NCBI RefSeq assembly: GCF_001592875.1
Contig: NZ_LSOF01000018.1
Span: 62,001 to 126,000 of the forward strand
Reading direction: 5' to 3'
Source of the DNA: Pseudomonas sp. BMS12
GTDB taxonomy: Bacteria; Pseudomonadota; Gammaproteobacteria; Pseudomonadales; Pseudomonadaceae
DNA length: 64,000 nucleotides
The translations under genes and the position numbers were made by a program. Under the pieces are notes generated by a model. That model was not told the origin of the DNA. It did not search any database and saw only the letters and a list, made by a program, of their open reading frames with translations. Shown here one piece after another: positions 23,262-31,783 of this stretch; position 1 is the stretch's first letter; each line of letters begins with the position of its first letter.

Positions 23262-25799
23262 CTATTTGCCCGGCATCAGCATCAGCCGTTTGCTGCCGTA
23301 GACCTTGTCGACATTGCCGCTCTGGAACGGGAAACTCATGTAGTCGCCCTTGCGCCAGGTTTCGATGCCGTCGGCATAGTGCGGGCTGGCCGGGTTGCCG
23401 GACTGGCCCGAGCTGTTGACGCCGATCATCGGCTCCGCCAGGCCGAAATCGACGACGATGCGCATGGCCGGAATCAGCCACACGTCGAAGTTGTTGCCCC
23501 ACTCGTAGGCGGCCACGTTGAGCGTGCCGTGGTCGCCGCCGGCCGGGTAGGGGCCGCGATCCAGGTAGCTGCTGATGGATTCGATGCCACTGCGCTGGCT
23601 GGCGCTGAGGTAGGGGGCCATCTTGGTCGCGTTGCTGGTCCAGTAATACTGGTGCAGCTTGCCCCACTGCCAGGTGCTGCGATTGGTGCCGAGCTTGCCT
23701 TCCAGGTAGGTGACGGCACCAGCCAGGCTGCGCGCCAGGATCGCCGGCTTGTCTTCCTTCTGCGGCGTCTTCACATCGTCCCAGAACGGGCTGTCATCGC
23801 GGCCGAGCAGGTGGTCGGCCTGGGCCGAATAGCTGTTGTTGGCGGTGTCCACCAATGCCTTCCAGGCGGGGCTGCTCTGCGGGCCCAGTTCATCGAGGAA
23901 GATGTCCCTGGCGCTCTCCTGGAGGAAGGCGCCGTACAGCGCGGCATCGGCTGAGCTGGCGGTCATGCGGCCGTCGAAGGCCATCAGGCGCTTGTAGGCC
24001 TCCTCGGCCTTGCTGCGCTCGGCTGCCGGCAGGGCGGCGATGGCCTGCTGCAGTGACGCTGCCATGCCTGGCGCTTCCAGCATCGCCTGCAGCTTGCCGG
24101 CGAATGGTGTGTTCTGGTCGAGTTGCATGGCGATCATGCTCTTCTGATCGTGCTTGCCGCTGCCGGCCAGTTGCGCGATGCGCTCGGCGCGCTCGGGGTA
24201 GAACCAGGAGTTGGAGAGTTGCATGCCATAGCCACGCGGCACCGTGCGGTGGTTGGCGGTGCCCAGCCAGCCCTGCATTGGGTCCTGGTCGTAGGGGTGG
24301 AGCATGGCATCGGCGTAGCCATCCCAGTCGTAGGCGCCATCCCAGCCCGGCGAGGGCACCAGGCCAACGCCCTGTTTGCGATTGGGGTAGCGGCCGGTGA
24401 CTTGCCAGCCGATGTGCTGGGCGTCGGCGAAGACGATGTTCAGCGCCATTGCGCGTACGTCACGGGTGGCTTCGAAGGCTTCATCCACCGATTGGGCGCG
24501 GGACAGGTCGAAGAAGGCGTCGATCGATTTGTCCGCCTCGCCTTGAATGCTATGCAGCGCCAGGCCGTAACCGCTGGAGAACGGCAGCGGCTGCAGGGGC
24601 GTCTTGCGCTCACCCAGCGCCGAGTTGAGCAGCGGGCCGTGGCGGGTTTCCCAGATGGTCTCGCGGATCGGCCGCTGGCCACGGATGAAGAAGGTCTCCT
24701 GGCGTTCGCGAGCCGGCTGCCACTTGCCATCGGCCAGGTAGTAGAGCCGGCTGCCCTCGCGCTTGACCTTTTCCAGGAACAGGTCCTGGTTGTCGCCCAT
24801 GACCATGGTCATGCCCCAGGCCAGCTTGCCGTTGAAGCCGGCGACCACGGCGGGCACACCGGCGATGGACACGCCGGCGGCCTGGAATTTCGGCGAGCGG
24901 ATCTGCACGAAGTTCCAGATCGAGGGCATGGACAGTGGCAGGTGGGTGTCGTTGGCCAGCAGGCTCTTGCCGCTGCGGCTGTTCTGCGGGGCGATGGCCC
25001 AGTTGTTGGAAGCGGCGATGCCGAGCATGTTCATTGCGGCGACCTGGCCGGCGACGCTTTCGACGGCGGCCAGTCCCGGAATCTTGCCGCCGAGGCTGAG
25101 GCCGCGCAGCTTCTCGGCCTCCTCGAAGGGCAGTGGTTCGTCCGGGTAGGTGGGCAGCAGCCAGGCCAGTTTGTCGGCGCCGACCTTGTCCGCCAGGGTC
25201 AGTGCGGCGATCTCTTCCTGTAGGTTCACCGACAGGCCGAAGTTGAGCAGGCAGAACAGCAGCACCGAGTCTTCCGGCTTCCAGTAGGCCGGGCGGTAGC
25301 TGGTCTCGGCCAGATCCATCGGTAGCTTGTTCTGGTAGCGGAACAGGTAGGCGTTGACGCCGCGGGCATACACCTCGAAGAACTTCTTGATCCGCGGCGA
25401 TGCGTTCTTGTACAGCACCTCGGCCTGGGCGCGCAGGTTGACCGTGCGCATGAAACGGTCGATTTCCAGCACGCCGGGGCCATTCATCTCGGCCAGGCGG
25501 CCTTCGGCCAGCAGGCGCATGCCGACCATCTGGCTGAGACGGTCGGCGGCGTGCACGTAGCCCAGGCTGAACAGAGCGTCGTGGAAGGTGCCGGTCTCGA
25601 TCAGCGGCATGCCCAGTGGGTTGCGCCGGATGACCACGCTCTGTGCCAGACCTTGGACACGGACGATGCCCTGATCCGGGTGCACGCTGCTGGCATAGCG
25701 GCTGTCGAGGAAGGATTGGCAGCCGCTGAGAAGCAGGGTGCTGCCCAGGGTGGCGGCAGCGGTTAGCGATAGCGAACGGGAAAACAGGCGCGAACCCAT
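23262..25799 (-). CDS. quiP: Acyl-homoserine lactone acylase QuiP
   Basis: An 845-residue Ntn-hydrolase of the penicillin-amidase family. The precursor has a signal with a lipobox-like LLSGC (Cys27), an alpha chain, and a self-cleavage site before Ser264 in ASNNWAIAP, which becomes the nucleophile of the beta chain. The match in length and serine position to P. aeruginosa QuiP (Ser262) supports the name. QuiP removes the acyl chain from long-chain quorum-sensing homoserine lactones in the periplasm. It is followed by an intrinsic terminator and looks monocistronic. Confidence 0.9.
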   Translation of the reverse strand: MGSRLFSRSLSLTAAATLGSTLLLSGCQSFLDSRYASSVHPDQGIVRVQGLAQSVVIRRNPLGMPLIETGTFHDALFSLGYVHAADRLSQMVGMRLLAEGRLAEMNGPGVLEIDRFMRTVNLRAQAEVLYKNASPRIKKFFEVYARGVNAYLFRYQNKLPMDLAETSYRPAYWKPEDSVLLFCLLNFGLSVNLQEEIAALTLADKVGADKLAWLLPTYPDEPLPFEEAEKLRGLSLGGKIPGLAAVESVAGQVAAMNMLGIAASNNWAIAPQNSRSGKSLLANDTHLPLSMPSIWNFVQIRSPKFQAAGVSIAGVPAVVAGFNGKLAWGMTMVMGDNQDLFLEKVKREGSRLYYLADGKWQPARERQETFFIRGQRPIRETIWETRHGPLLNSALGERKTPLQPLPFSSGYGLALHSIQGEADKSIDAFFDLSRAQSVDEAFEATRDVRAMALNIVFADAQHIGWQVTGRYPNRKQGVGLVPSPGWDGAYDWDGYADAMLHPYDQDPMQGWLGTANHRTVPRGYGMQLSNSWFYPERAERIAQLAGSGKHDQKSMIAMQLDQNTPFAGKLQAMLEAPGMAASLQQAIAALPAAERSKAEEAYKRLMAFDGRMTASSADAALYGAFLQESARDIFLDELGPQSSPAWKALVDTANNSYSAQADHLLGRDDSPFWDDVKTPQKEDKPAILARSLAGAVTYLEGKLGTNRSTWQWGKLHQYYWTSNATKMAPYLSASQRSGIESISSYLDRGPYPAGGDHGTLNVAAYEWGNNFDVWLIPAMRIVVDFGLAEPMIGVNSSGQSGNPASPHYADGIETWRKGDYMSFPFQSGNVDKVYGSKRLMLMPGK

Positions 25800-25908
25800 G
25801 ACTGGCTCCTGGCGCGGGGCGGCGGACGATGGGCGGATTGTAGAGGGCGGCAGCGGTGGGGAGTAGTGGGGGCCCGGCGGGGCGTTGCGCCCAGCCGGGA
25901 TATTCAGA

Positions 25909-26112
25909 TCAGGCGCCGTGGCACTTCTTGAACTTCTTCTGGCTGCCGCAGGGGCAGGGGTCGTTGCGCCCGACTTCCTTCAGCGGGTTGCGCACCGGCT
26001 CCTGATGGTGGTGGTTGCAGTGTGGGCCGTGGACGTGGCCGTCATCGTGATGATGATCGTGGTCGTGATCATGGTTGCAGTCGGGGCCGTGAACGTGGGG
26101 TTGCTGAGTCAT
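25909..26112 (-). CDS. His-rich SEC-C motif protein
   Basis: A 67-residue protein. The N-terminal half is a His/Asp-rich stretch (HGPDCNHDHDHDHHHDDGH, then HGPHCNHHH) and the C-terminus is a SEC-C zinc motif (DPCPCGSQKKFKKCHG). It probably binds zinc, nickel or another transition metal. The start is the ATG at 26112, 8 nt after a GGAG; a GTG at 26121 overlapping the LEA2 gene stop is an alternative and would mean tight coupling. Such SEC-C miniproteins have no defined function. Confidence 0.85.
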   Translation of the reverse strand: MTQQPHVHGPDCNHDHDHDHHHDDGHVHGPHCNHHHQEPVRNPLKEVGRNDPCPCGSQKKFKKCHGA

Positions 26113-26117
26113 GTAAC

Positions 26118-26618
26118 TCACTCCGGGATGTAATCGCCGGGAATTATCTCGCCATTACGCTGCAGATGCACGCTGCGCCCGAACAGCATGCTGCCAACCT
26201 TCACTTCGCCGCGCAGCTGGTAGCGAAGTGGCCGCTCGGTGTCCTCCAGCGACTTAACCAGCCCCTTGAGGTGGCGCCAGAGGTTGGTGCGTACCGGCAC
26301 CTCGAACTCGCGGTGCCCGTGGGCCGGAACCTCGACCGATTGGCTGGATTGGCCTGTGGCCAGAGGAATGCCATTGAGCTGGACGTCGTAGACCAGGCCG
26401 CGTATGGCCAGCTCGGAGTCGTTGGGGTTGTCGATGCGAAAGCGCAGGCTGAAGCGCTGTTCGAGCAGGCGCGCCTTGATCACATCGACCTTGACCAGGT
26501 GGACGTGCGGGTCCTGAAAATCACTGCCAAACCAGCTGGCGCAGCCACTCAGGCCGGAGGCCAGAATCGTCAGCAGTGTCAGGGCGATAGTTGTTGTATG
26601 TGGCGCCCGTGCAAGCAT
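26118..26618 (-). CDS. LEA type 2 (WHy domain) lipoprotein
   Basis: A 166-residue lipoprotein with a lipobox LSGC (Cys26), followed by a beta-rich LEA2 domain (LRFRIDNPNDSELAIRGLVYDVQLNGIPLA is its core, near residues 58-87). NPN after a strand is the WHy hallmark. These proteins are linked to stress tolerance, but a molecular activity is not known. Stop and the start of the SEC-C gene lie within 6 bp or overlap, so the two are cotranscribed. Confidence 0.87.
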   Translation of the reverse strand: MLARAPHTTTIALTLLTILASGLSGCASWFGSDFQDPHVHLVKVDVIKARLLEQRFSLRFRIDNPNDSELAIRGLVYDVQLNGIPLATGQSSQSVEVPAHGHREFEVPVRTNLWRHLKGLVKSLEDTERPLRYQLRGEVKVGSMLFGRSVHLQRNGEIIPGDYIPE

Positions 26619-26728
26619 CTAAGTACTCCAATGGTTGGCTCAGTGTAACAAGCACATGCTTGGTGACTAGCTGCAGGAGGAGGAAAAACTGCGCCATACT
26701 GAAGGCCAGATTGGACGGGAGTGTGACC

Positions 26729-27280
26729 ATGAGTCTGTATGAGATTGCCTTCGCCGGACAGGTAGTGCCGGGGGCTGCGGCGGAGCAGGTGAAGGCGAAC
26801 CTGGCGCGGTTGTTTCAGGCCGACGAGCAACGCATCGCCCTGCTGTTCTCCGGGCGTCGTATCGTGATCAAGAGTGGGCTGGATGCCGCCGGTGCCGAGA
26901 AATATCGAGCCACCATGGAACGTGCAGGGGCCGTGGCCATTGTCCAGGCGCTGGCGGTGGAAGAGGTCGAAATGGTGCCGCCGCCCGCATCCGCCCCGGT
27001 TGCTCACACGCCTGCTTCACCCGCGCCGGCCGCGGCGAGCAGCAGCTCCCGGGTGATTCCGCGCGACGAATACATGGCGGCCTTCGCCGATGTCGAGGCG
27101 CCGGACTTCGATATCGCCCCGGTTGGCGCCGATCTGCAGGACGCCAAACCGGAGGCGCAGGCGCCGCAGGTAGACATGTCTCAGTTCAGCCTGGCACCGG
27201 TTGGCAGCGACATGGGGCAGGCCAAAGACGCGCCGCCGGCACCGCCACCAGACACCTCGCACCTCAAGCTCCAGGAGTAA
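26729..27280 (+). CDS. Hypothetical protein with an N-terminal domain and repeated APVG motifs
   Basis: A 183-residue protein. Residues 1-80 form a compact domain (FAGQVVPGAAAEQVKANLARLF, LLFSGRRIVIKSGLD, AEKYRATMERAGA), then a Pro/Ala linker. The C-terminal part carries two imperfect copies of a short motif: FDIAPVGADLQDAKP and FSLAPVGSDMGQAKD, about 35 residues apart. There is no signal peptide. The product resembles conserved pseudomonad hypothetical proteins. It is divergent from the LEA2/SEC-C pair and ends at a terminator. I do not assign a function. Confidence 0.75.
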   Translation: MSLYEIAFAGQVVPGAAAEQVKANLARLFQADEQRIALLFSGRRIVIKSGLDAAGAEKYRATMERAGAVAIVQALAVEEVEMVPPPASAPVAHTPASPAPAAASSSSRVIPRDEYMAAFADVEAPDFDIAPVGADLQDAKPEAQAPQVDMSQFSLAPVGSDMGQAKDAPPAPPPDTSHLKLQE

Positions 27281-27287
27281 ATGACAA

Positions 27288-27310
27288 GGCCCGCAACGCG
27301 GGCCTCGTTC
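27288..27310. terminator. Terminator hairpin between convergent genes
   Basis: GGCCCGC/GCGGGCC (27288-27294 with 27298-27304, loop AAC) followed by TCGTTCTGT lies between two convergent genes. The T-run is imperfect. Confidence 0.65.
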
Positions 27311-27331
27311 TGTGTGCTGCGGCTAGCCGTC

Positions 27332-28441
27332 TTAGCTGCTGCCGGCGCTGCACTTGGCCTGTGCCTGGGCGGGCGTGAGTTCGCGGATCGAGGTGTAGAA
27401 CAGCTCGCAGGTTTGCTCCTTGTCGCTGACCTGCCATTTGCTGGTGCAGGTATTCAGCGTCTGTTGCGGGTCGGCGGCCGGATTCTGGCCCATGCCGGCC
27501 TGCCAGCAGGCAGCGCTGAGGTCCTGGCCCATGACCTTGAGGCCAGCTGCATCGGCTTTCTGCTGGTCGCCGCCATAGTTCTGCGGGTCGGCCGCGTACC
27601 AGATATAGCTTGGATGGTTGGAGCCCAGCACGGCCACGCGTTGTCCGGGCGCCGGAGTGATTTCGTCCAGACCGAGTACGCCGATATTGGCGTGGTACTG
27701 GCTGTTGACCCAGTTACGTACCGGTGCACCGAAGGCGACCATGGGCAGGGGGGTGCCGTTGCCGGCGGTGAGCTGGGCGACCATGCGCGTCTGGTAGTCG
27801 CTGAAATAGCTGTAGACATCTTCCAGAGTGCTACCGGCACTGGCTGGGGCGGCAATCGGGGCGATGTCGATGATGGTCTGGAACGCCGGTGTCTGCTCGC
27901 TCGGCACATCGTTCTCGGTGAGCAGCGCTGCCCAGCGATCCGTGGTCTTGGATTCCAGATAATCCTGGGCCTGGGTCAGGGAATAGTCCGGCGGGAAGTG
28001 CAGCAGCTCGACGCTCTTGCGATTGTCCAGGGCCATGCCCAGTGGCAGGAAGAAGTACCAGCTGTACTGCCACTTGCCATCGCTGTTGAGCTTGCTGGCG
28101 CCATCGAAGGCCAGGTCGCCTGCTGCCAGCAGGTCGGTCAGCGGTTTGCCGTAAGTGTCGGGTACGCCGCTGAAACTGGCTTTCAGGCGGTCGCCGTCGC
28201 GATGTACTTTGACCTCGGCATTCGCGTAGCCATCGCGGGTCAGGCTCTGCTTGAGGTAGTGCTCGGCCGTTTGCTCCAGGGTCCAGTCGCGATAGCAGAT
28301 CACGCTGCAGTTGTTGGGGAAGGCAAACAGTCGGGCGACCCGCTCGCTGCTGCCCAGGTCGACCTGAGTGCCTGTTGCCTGGCAGCCCCCGGCGAGCAAC
28401 AGGCTGGCCAGGACGACCGCTACTCCACTTTTCTTGTGCAT
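27332..28441 (-). CDS. Predicted outer-membrane or periplasmic lipoprotein, unknown function
   Basis: A 369-residue protein with a lipobox LAGGC (Cys20). Four cysteine-containing segments (NNCSVICYRDW, AACWQAG, NTCTSKW, QTCELF) suggest disulfides. The rest is a mixed fold with no recognised domain. It is the last gene of a minus-strand group with the YchJ-like and methyltransferase-like genes, 51 bp downstream of ychJ. A function in the envelope is inferred only from the lipoprotein signal. Confidence 0.8.
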   Translation of the reverse strand: MHKKSGVAVVLASLLLAGGCQATGTQVDLGSSERVARLFAFPNNCSVICYRDWTLEQTAEHYLKQSLTRDGYANAEVKVHRDGDRLKASFSGVPDTYGKPLTDLLAAGDLAFDGASKLNSDGKWQYSWYFFLPLGMALDNRKSVELLHFPPDYSLTQAQDYLESKTTDRWAALLTENDVPSEQTPAFQTIIDIAPIAAPASAGSTLEDVYSYFSDYQTRMVAQLTAGNGTPLPMVAFGAPVRNWVNSQYHANIGVLGLDEITPAPGQRVAVLGSNHPSYIWYAADPQNYGGDQQKADAAGLKVMGQDLSAACWQAGMGQNPAADPQQTLNTCTSKWQVSDKEQTCELFYTSIRELTPAQAQAKCSAGSS

Positions 28442-28492
28442 GCACTTCTCCTTGTTGATCCCGGCTCCGCCGGGCTGGCTTACGACTGAAAC

Positions 28493-28966
28493 TCACGGGC
28501 TCATGTAACCGCTGCAGCACTTCTTGAACTTCTGGCCACTGCCGCAGGGGCAGGGCTCGTTGCGTCCGACCTTGAGTGCCACCGTGGGGTCGATGAAGTA
28601 CCAGCGTCCACCTTGCTGGACGAAAGCCGAGCGCTCGCGATGGCTGTGTTCGCCGTTGCCGTCATGCCAGCTGGCAGTGAAGGTGACGAAGGCATGTTCG
28701 GGCTGGGCGCCGATCAGTTCGCTGCTTTCCACTTCCAGCCCAAGCCAGGTACTGCCCAGGCTCCAGGCCCGAATGCCGGCCAGATCAAGTCCTGCCTGCT
28801 GGGCGGGCAGAGTGGTGTCGCGCAGGTAATCAATCAGGCCCAGGGTGTAGGCGCTGTAGCGCGAGCGCATGAGCGCCTCCGCGCTAGGGGCCGGTGTGCC
28901 CCGGTGATAGTTGGCGCAGCAGGCCTCCAGGGGAGTGCCGCTGCCGCACGGGCAGGCCTGGCTCAT
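28493..28966 (-). CDS. ychJ: YchJ family protein (UPF0225) with two SEC-C motifs
   Basis: A 157-residue protein with a SEC-C zinc motif at each end (CPCGSGTPLEACC near residue 5 and PCPCGSGQKFKKCC near 142) around an NTF2-like domain (RSRYSAYTLGLIDYLRDTT near 35, WYFIDP near 124). This is the full YchJ arrangement. Its activity is unknown. The start is the ATG at 28966, where the first SEC-C motif begins; an upstream extension is rejected because it would overlap the next gene. It is 4 bp from the methyltransferase-like gene, so they form an operon. Confidence 0.9.
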   Translation of the reverse strand: MSQACPCGSGTPLEACCANYHRGTPAPSAEALMRSRYSAYTLGLIDYLRDTTLPAQQAGLDLAGIRAWSLGSTWLGLEVESSELIGAQPEHAFVTFTASWHDGNGEHSHRERSAFVQQGGRWYFIDPTVALKVGRNEPCPCGSGQKFKKCCSGYMSP

Positions 28967-28970
28967 GCCG

Positions 28971-29468
28971 TCACCACCAGTACTTGCCGAAGTTTTCCGG
29001 GTTGGCCCAGAACTTGGCATTGAGCCAGTCCGGTACCTGCTTGTAGTCGCGCAGATCATAGGTGAACAGGTTCAGCACCTGTTCGGCGCGCTCGAAGCGC
29101 TCGCTGGCCTGCAGGGCCAGGGCAAAGAAGTCGGTTTCCTGCCAATCACAGGCGGCCAGGTCGACCAGTACGGCCAGGCGGCTGGCATTAAGGTTGCGAA
29201 TGCCGCCAAGCAGCTCCAAGGCGGCGCGTTTGGGCAAGTGTTCCAGGCAGTCCACTACCAGGGCCAGGTCATAGCGCTGTGCGGCCAGCTCGGCCGGCAA
29301 GGGGCCGGCATCGGCGTGGGCCATTACGGCATCTGGATGGGCCAGGTGGAAGGCGGCGAGTGCCGGCAGCTGGCTGGCACCCACCAGCAGAACCCGCTCG
29401 GGGGCATGGTGTTCGAGCAGTGCGGCCAAGGCTTGCTGAGGCGTGCGCGAGGAAAAATTCTGGGTCAT
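28971..29468 (-). CDS. Methyltransferase-like protein (DUF6231-type)
   Basis: A 165-residue protein with a Rossmann-like pattern: VLLVGASQLPALAAF (residues 25-39) in place of the usual GxGxG, then YDLALVVDCLEHLPKRAA (about 65-82), which is typical of class I methyltransferases after strand 4. The glycine-rich loop is degenerate, so catalysis is uncertain. It ends with the aromatic cluster FWANPENFGKYWW. It is first in the minus-strand group with ychJ. Confidence 0.75.
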   Translation of the reverse strand: MTQNFSSRTPQQALAALLEHHAPERVLLVGASQLPALAAFHLAHPDAVMAHADAGPLPAELAAQRYDLALVVDCLEHLPKRAALELLGGIRNLNASRLAVLVDLAACDWQETDFFALALQASERFERAEQVLNLFTYDLRDYKQVPDWLNAKFWANPENFGKYWW

Positions 29469-29631
29469 TGACGGGGTTCCCGAAAGCGAACGGCAAGACT
29501 ATCGCGGTGAGAAAGTTTGGCCTAGCTGTAGAAGTAGGCCCGGAAACTGCCTATAACTGGCAGATAGTAAGGAAGCCATCTTTACTTCTTTGCTGTCGGT
29601 TCCATGCCGATTCCCACAGGAGACCTAAGAA

Positions 29632-30252
29632 ATGAGTATCACAAGGAAAGCAGTACCTCTGATCCTGGCAAGCGGCCTGTTGACCGGTTGTGCCGGTATC
29701 CAGAAAACCGATTGGCCGACCTGCGCGGCCGTTGGCGGTGTTACAGGCGCTGCACTGGGCGCAATTGAAAGTTCCGAATGGGCCGGTGGCGGCGCCGTGT
29801 TGGGTGCCGGTCTCGCGGCAGCTTACTGCTGGGTGCACGGCGCCGAGGAGCAGGTCGTAGTCGAGGAGGTCATGGTCGAGGAAGTCGTTCCGGAACCCGC
29901 CGAGCCGGTTCGTGTTGAGCTGGACGTCAAGTTCGACTTCGACAAGGCAGTGGTCAAGCAAGAGAGCCAAGGCGACATCAAGTCCCTGGCCGACTTCATG
30001 AGCCAGTACCCGCAGACCACTACTGTGGTTGAGGGTCACACCGACTCCGTCGGTACCGATGCCTATAACCAGGGTCTGTCCGAGCGCCGCGCCAATGCCG
30101 TACGCGACGTGCTGGTCGACCAGTATGGTGTGGGCGGTGAGCGGGTGAGCTCGGTCGGTTATGGTGAAAGCCGTCCGGTGGCGGATAACGCCACTGCTGA
30201 AGGTCGTGCCATCAACCGTCGCGTTGAAGCCGAGGTGGAAGCTCGCCCCTAA
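29632..30252 (+). CDS. OmpA-family lipoprotein, first of an adjacent pair
   Basis: A 206-residue protein with a lipobox LTGC (Cys20) and a glycine-zipper-like hydrophobic segment (AAVGGVTGAALGAIESS, near 32-48). The C-terminal OmpA_C domain (about 95-205) has the peptidoglycan-binding VEGHTDSVGTDAYNQGLSERRA segment. It anchors the outer membrane to the cell wall. SD AGGAG is 10 nt upstream. The adjacent gene at 30386 is a paralogue. Confidence 0.92.
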   Translation: MSITRKAVPLILASGLLTGCAGIQKTDWPTCAAVGGVTGAALGAIESSEWAGGGAVLGAGLAAAYCWVHGAEEQVVVEEVMVEEVVPEPAEPVRVELDVKFDFDKAVVKQESQGDIKSLADFMSQYPQTTTVVEGHTDSVGTDAYNQGLSERRANAVRDVLVDQYGVGGERVSSVGYGESRPVADNATAEGRAINRRVEAEVEARP

Positions 30253-30385
30253 GTAGTCCGAACCCGGCAAGGCGACTGTCGCATCTGGCGCGGTCGTCAA
30301 CCGGGTGTTGGCTTGTACACTTTGGGGGACGGGTCTTTACTCCTGTGTTACCGGTAATCAACCGGCGACACAGGAGATCTCCGCC

Positions 30386-31120
30386 ATGAGAACAAGACTC
30401 TCAAGGGCTGCAGTACCCCTTCTCTTGGTCAGTAGTGTTCTTTCTGGTTGCGTCACGACTTCCAGTACGGGAGACGCGCCGCTCAACCAAGGGAACTGGC
30501 CCCTTTGTACCGTGCTTGGCGGCTTGGCCGGCGGCGGTCTTGGTGCAATCGAAAGTTCTACCTGGGCAGCTGGAGGTGCCGTGGCCGGTGCGGTCATAGG
30601 TACTCTGGTTTGCTATGCCCAGGATGGCGACGAGGATGGCGACGGAGTGTTCGACCGCCGCGACCGTTGCCCGGGCACTCCGCCCAATACCAGCGTTCGC
30701 CACAATGGCTGCCCGTTACCGGTCTATCCGGATACCGCGGCGCCCATGGAGCCGGTTGCTGAAGTGACCGATGCGGTTCGCGTCGAGCTGGACGTCAAGT
30801 TCGACTTCGACAAGTCTGTGGTCAAAGAAGACAGCATGGGCGATATCCAGAGCCTGGCCGACTTCATGAAGCAGTATCCGCAGACCTCCACTGTGGTCGA
30901 AGGGCATACCGACTCGGTCGGTTCCGATGCATACAACCAGGGGCTCTCCGAGCGCCGTGCCAATGCCGTGCGCGATGTGCTGGTGAACCAGTACGGCGTC
31001 GAAGATGGCCGGGTGTCGTCGGTGGGTTATGGTGAGTCGCGACCGGTCGCCGACAACGAAACCGATGAAGGCCGCGCCATCAATCGCCGAGTGGAGGCGG
31101 CTGTTGAGGCACAACCATGA
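30386..31120 (+). CDS. OmpA-family lipoprotein with thrombospondin-3-like calcium motif
   Basis: A 244-residue paralogue of the preceding protein with a lipobox LSGC (Cys22) and the same glycine-zipper and OmpA_C domains. It differs by an inserted acidic TSP3-type repeat (DGDEDGDGVFDRRDRCPGTP, about residues 77-96), which usually binds calcium. Start: the ATG at 30386, 10 nt after CAGGAG; a longer start at 30305 would break the signal peptide. The OmpA_C domains share long identical runs with the upstream gene, so the duplication is recent or gene conversion has occurred. Confidence 0.92.
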   Translation: MRTRLSRAAVPLLLVSSVLSGCVTTSSTGDAPLNQGNWPLCTVLGGLAGGGLGAIESSTWAAGGAVAGAVIGTLVCYAQDGDEDGDGVFDRRDRCPGTPPNTSVRHNGCPLPVYPDTAAPMEPVAEVTDAVRVELDVKFDFDKSVVKEDSMGDIQSLADFMKQYPQTSTVVEGHTDSVGSDAYNQGLSERRANAVRDVLVNQYGVEDGRVSSVGYGESRPVADNETDEGRAINRRVEAAVEAQP

Positions 31121-31147
31121 GTGACATCAATACCCGTTAGGGCGAAT

Positions 31148-31185
31148 AACTCCTGCGCCACCGGCAAGCCGGTGGCGCAGGAGTT
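31148..31185. terminator. Perfect 18-bp inverted repeat between convergent genes
   Basis: Bases 31148-31165 and 31168-31185 are perfect reverse complements, with a 2-base AA centre (CCACCGGCAAGCCGGTGG at its core). The hairpin is very stable but lacks a T-tract. It lies between the OmpA gene and the minus-strand CopD-like gene, so bidirectional termination or processing is likely. Confidence 0.7.
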
Positions 31186-31228
31186 CATTGTCAGAGTGCC
31201 CCTCTCTGTGGCCCGGTACAGGCCTTGG

Positions 31229-31693
31229 TCAGAATGTTGGTCGAGCTGCCGCAATAGTCACCAGGGTCAGCCCCACCAGCAGGTTGCAACCTACCAGGCG
31301 CCGGATGCGGCCAAGCACTTCCCCTCCCGCTGGCCAGTCCTGAGCGGCAACCGCACGGTTCAACTGCGGTAGCTGGAGTACCTGGATGCGCAGGAACAGG
31401 GCGAGCATCACCAGGTACAGTCCCATCATCACCTGCACATAGCGCGGTGCCGAATCGAAGCCGGCGAAGCGCAGGTGCAGCATGCCTACGCCGGAAACCG
31501 GCAGCACCAGTACTGCGACCCACACCCAGACAAAGAAACGGCGGAATACTTCAAGCCACAGGCCCAGGCGCTCCGGTGGCAGCAGTTTGCTCACTGCTGC
31601 CGGGCGCAGAATCATCCAGGCGAAGAACATGCCGCCGACCCAGATCAGGGCGGCCAGCAGGTGCAGGGCGTAAACGGCGGCAAAGGCAGTCAT
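31229..31693 (-). CDS. CopD-domain integral membrane protein
   Basis: A 154-residue protein with about four membrane helices. The opening residues (VYALHLLAALIWVGGMFF, near 7-24) and HLRFAGF fit the CopD/YcnJ-like domain, in which membrane histidines are thought to handle copper or heme. No CopC or other copper genes adjoin it, so a copper function is not established. Convergent with the OmpA pair. Confidence 0.82.
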   Translation of the reverse strand: MTAFAAVYALHLLAALIWVGGMFFAWMILRPAAVSKLLPPERLGLWLEVFRRFFVWVWVAVLVLPVSGVGMLHLRFAGFDSAPRYVQVMMGLYLVMLALFLRIQVLQLPQLNRAVAAQDWPAGGEVLGRIRRLVGCNLLVGLTLVTIAAARPTF

Positions 31694-31754
31694 CGGGTTC
31701 TCCGTCCAGAGCGGGTTGAATGATGGCGCGCGAGCATAACCTATCGGTAAACTA

Positions 31755-31770
31755 CTGAAAATTTATCCAG
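31755..31770 (+). promoter_or_regulatory. LexA (SOS) box-like site upstream of dinG
   Basis: CTGAAAATTTATCCAG has the LexA CTG-N10-CAG spacing with an AT-rich centre. It lacks the inner T and A of the ideal CTGT-N8-ACAG. It ends 13 bp before the dinG ATG. Confidence 0.6.
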
Positions 31771-31783
31771 TTTTTTTGCGCCC

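Noticed and set aside
24123..25223. 366-residue plus-strand ORF inside quiP
   Set aside because: Antisense to a gene with an intact Ntn-hydrolase site; no domain seen.
27281..28489. 402-residue plus-strand ORF opposite the lipoprotein gene
   Set aside because: It begins at the terminator of the preceding gene and lacks an SD; the minus frame has a lipobox and cysteine pattern.
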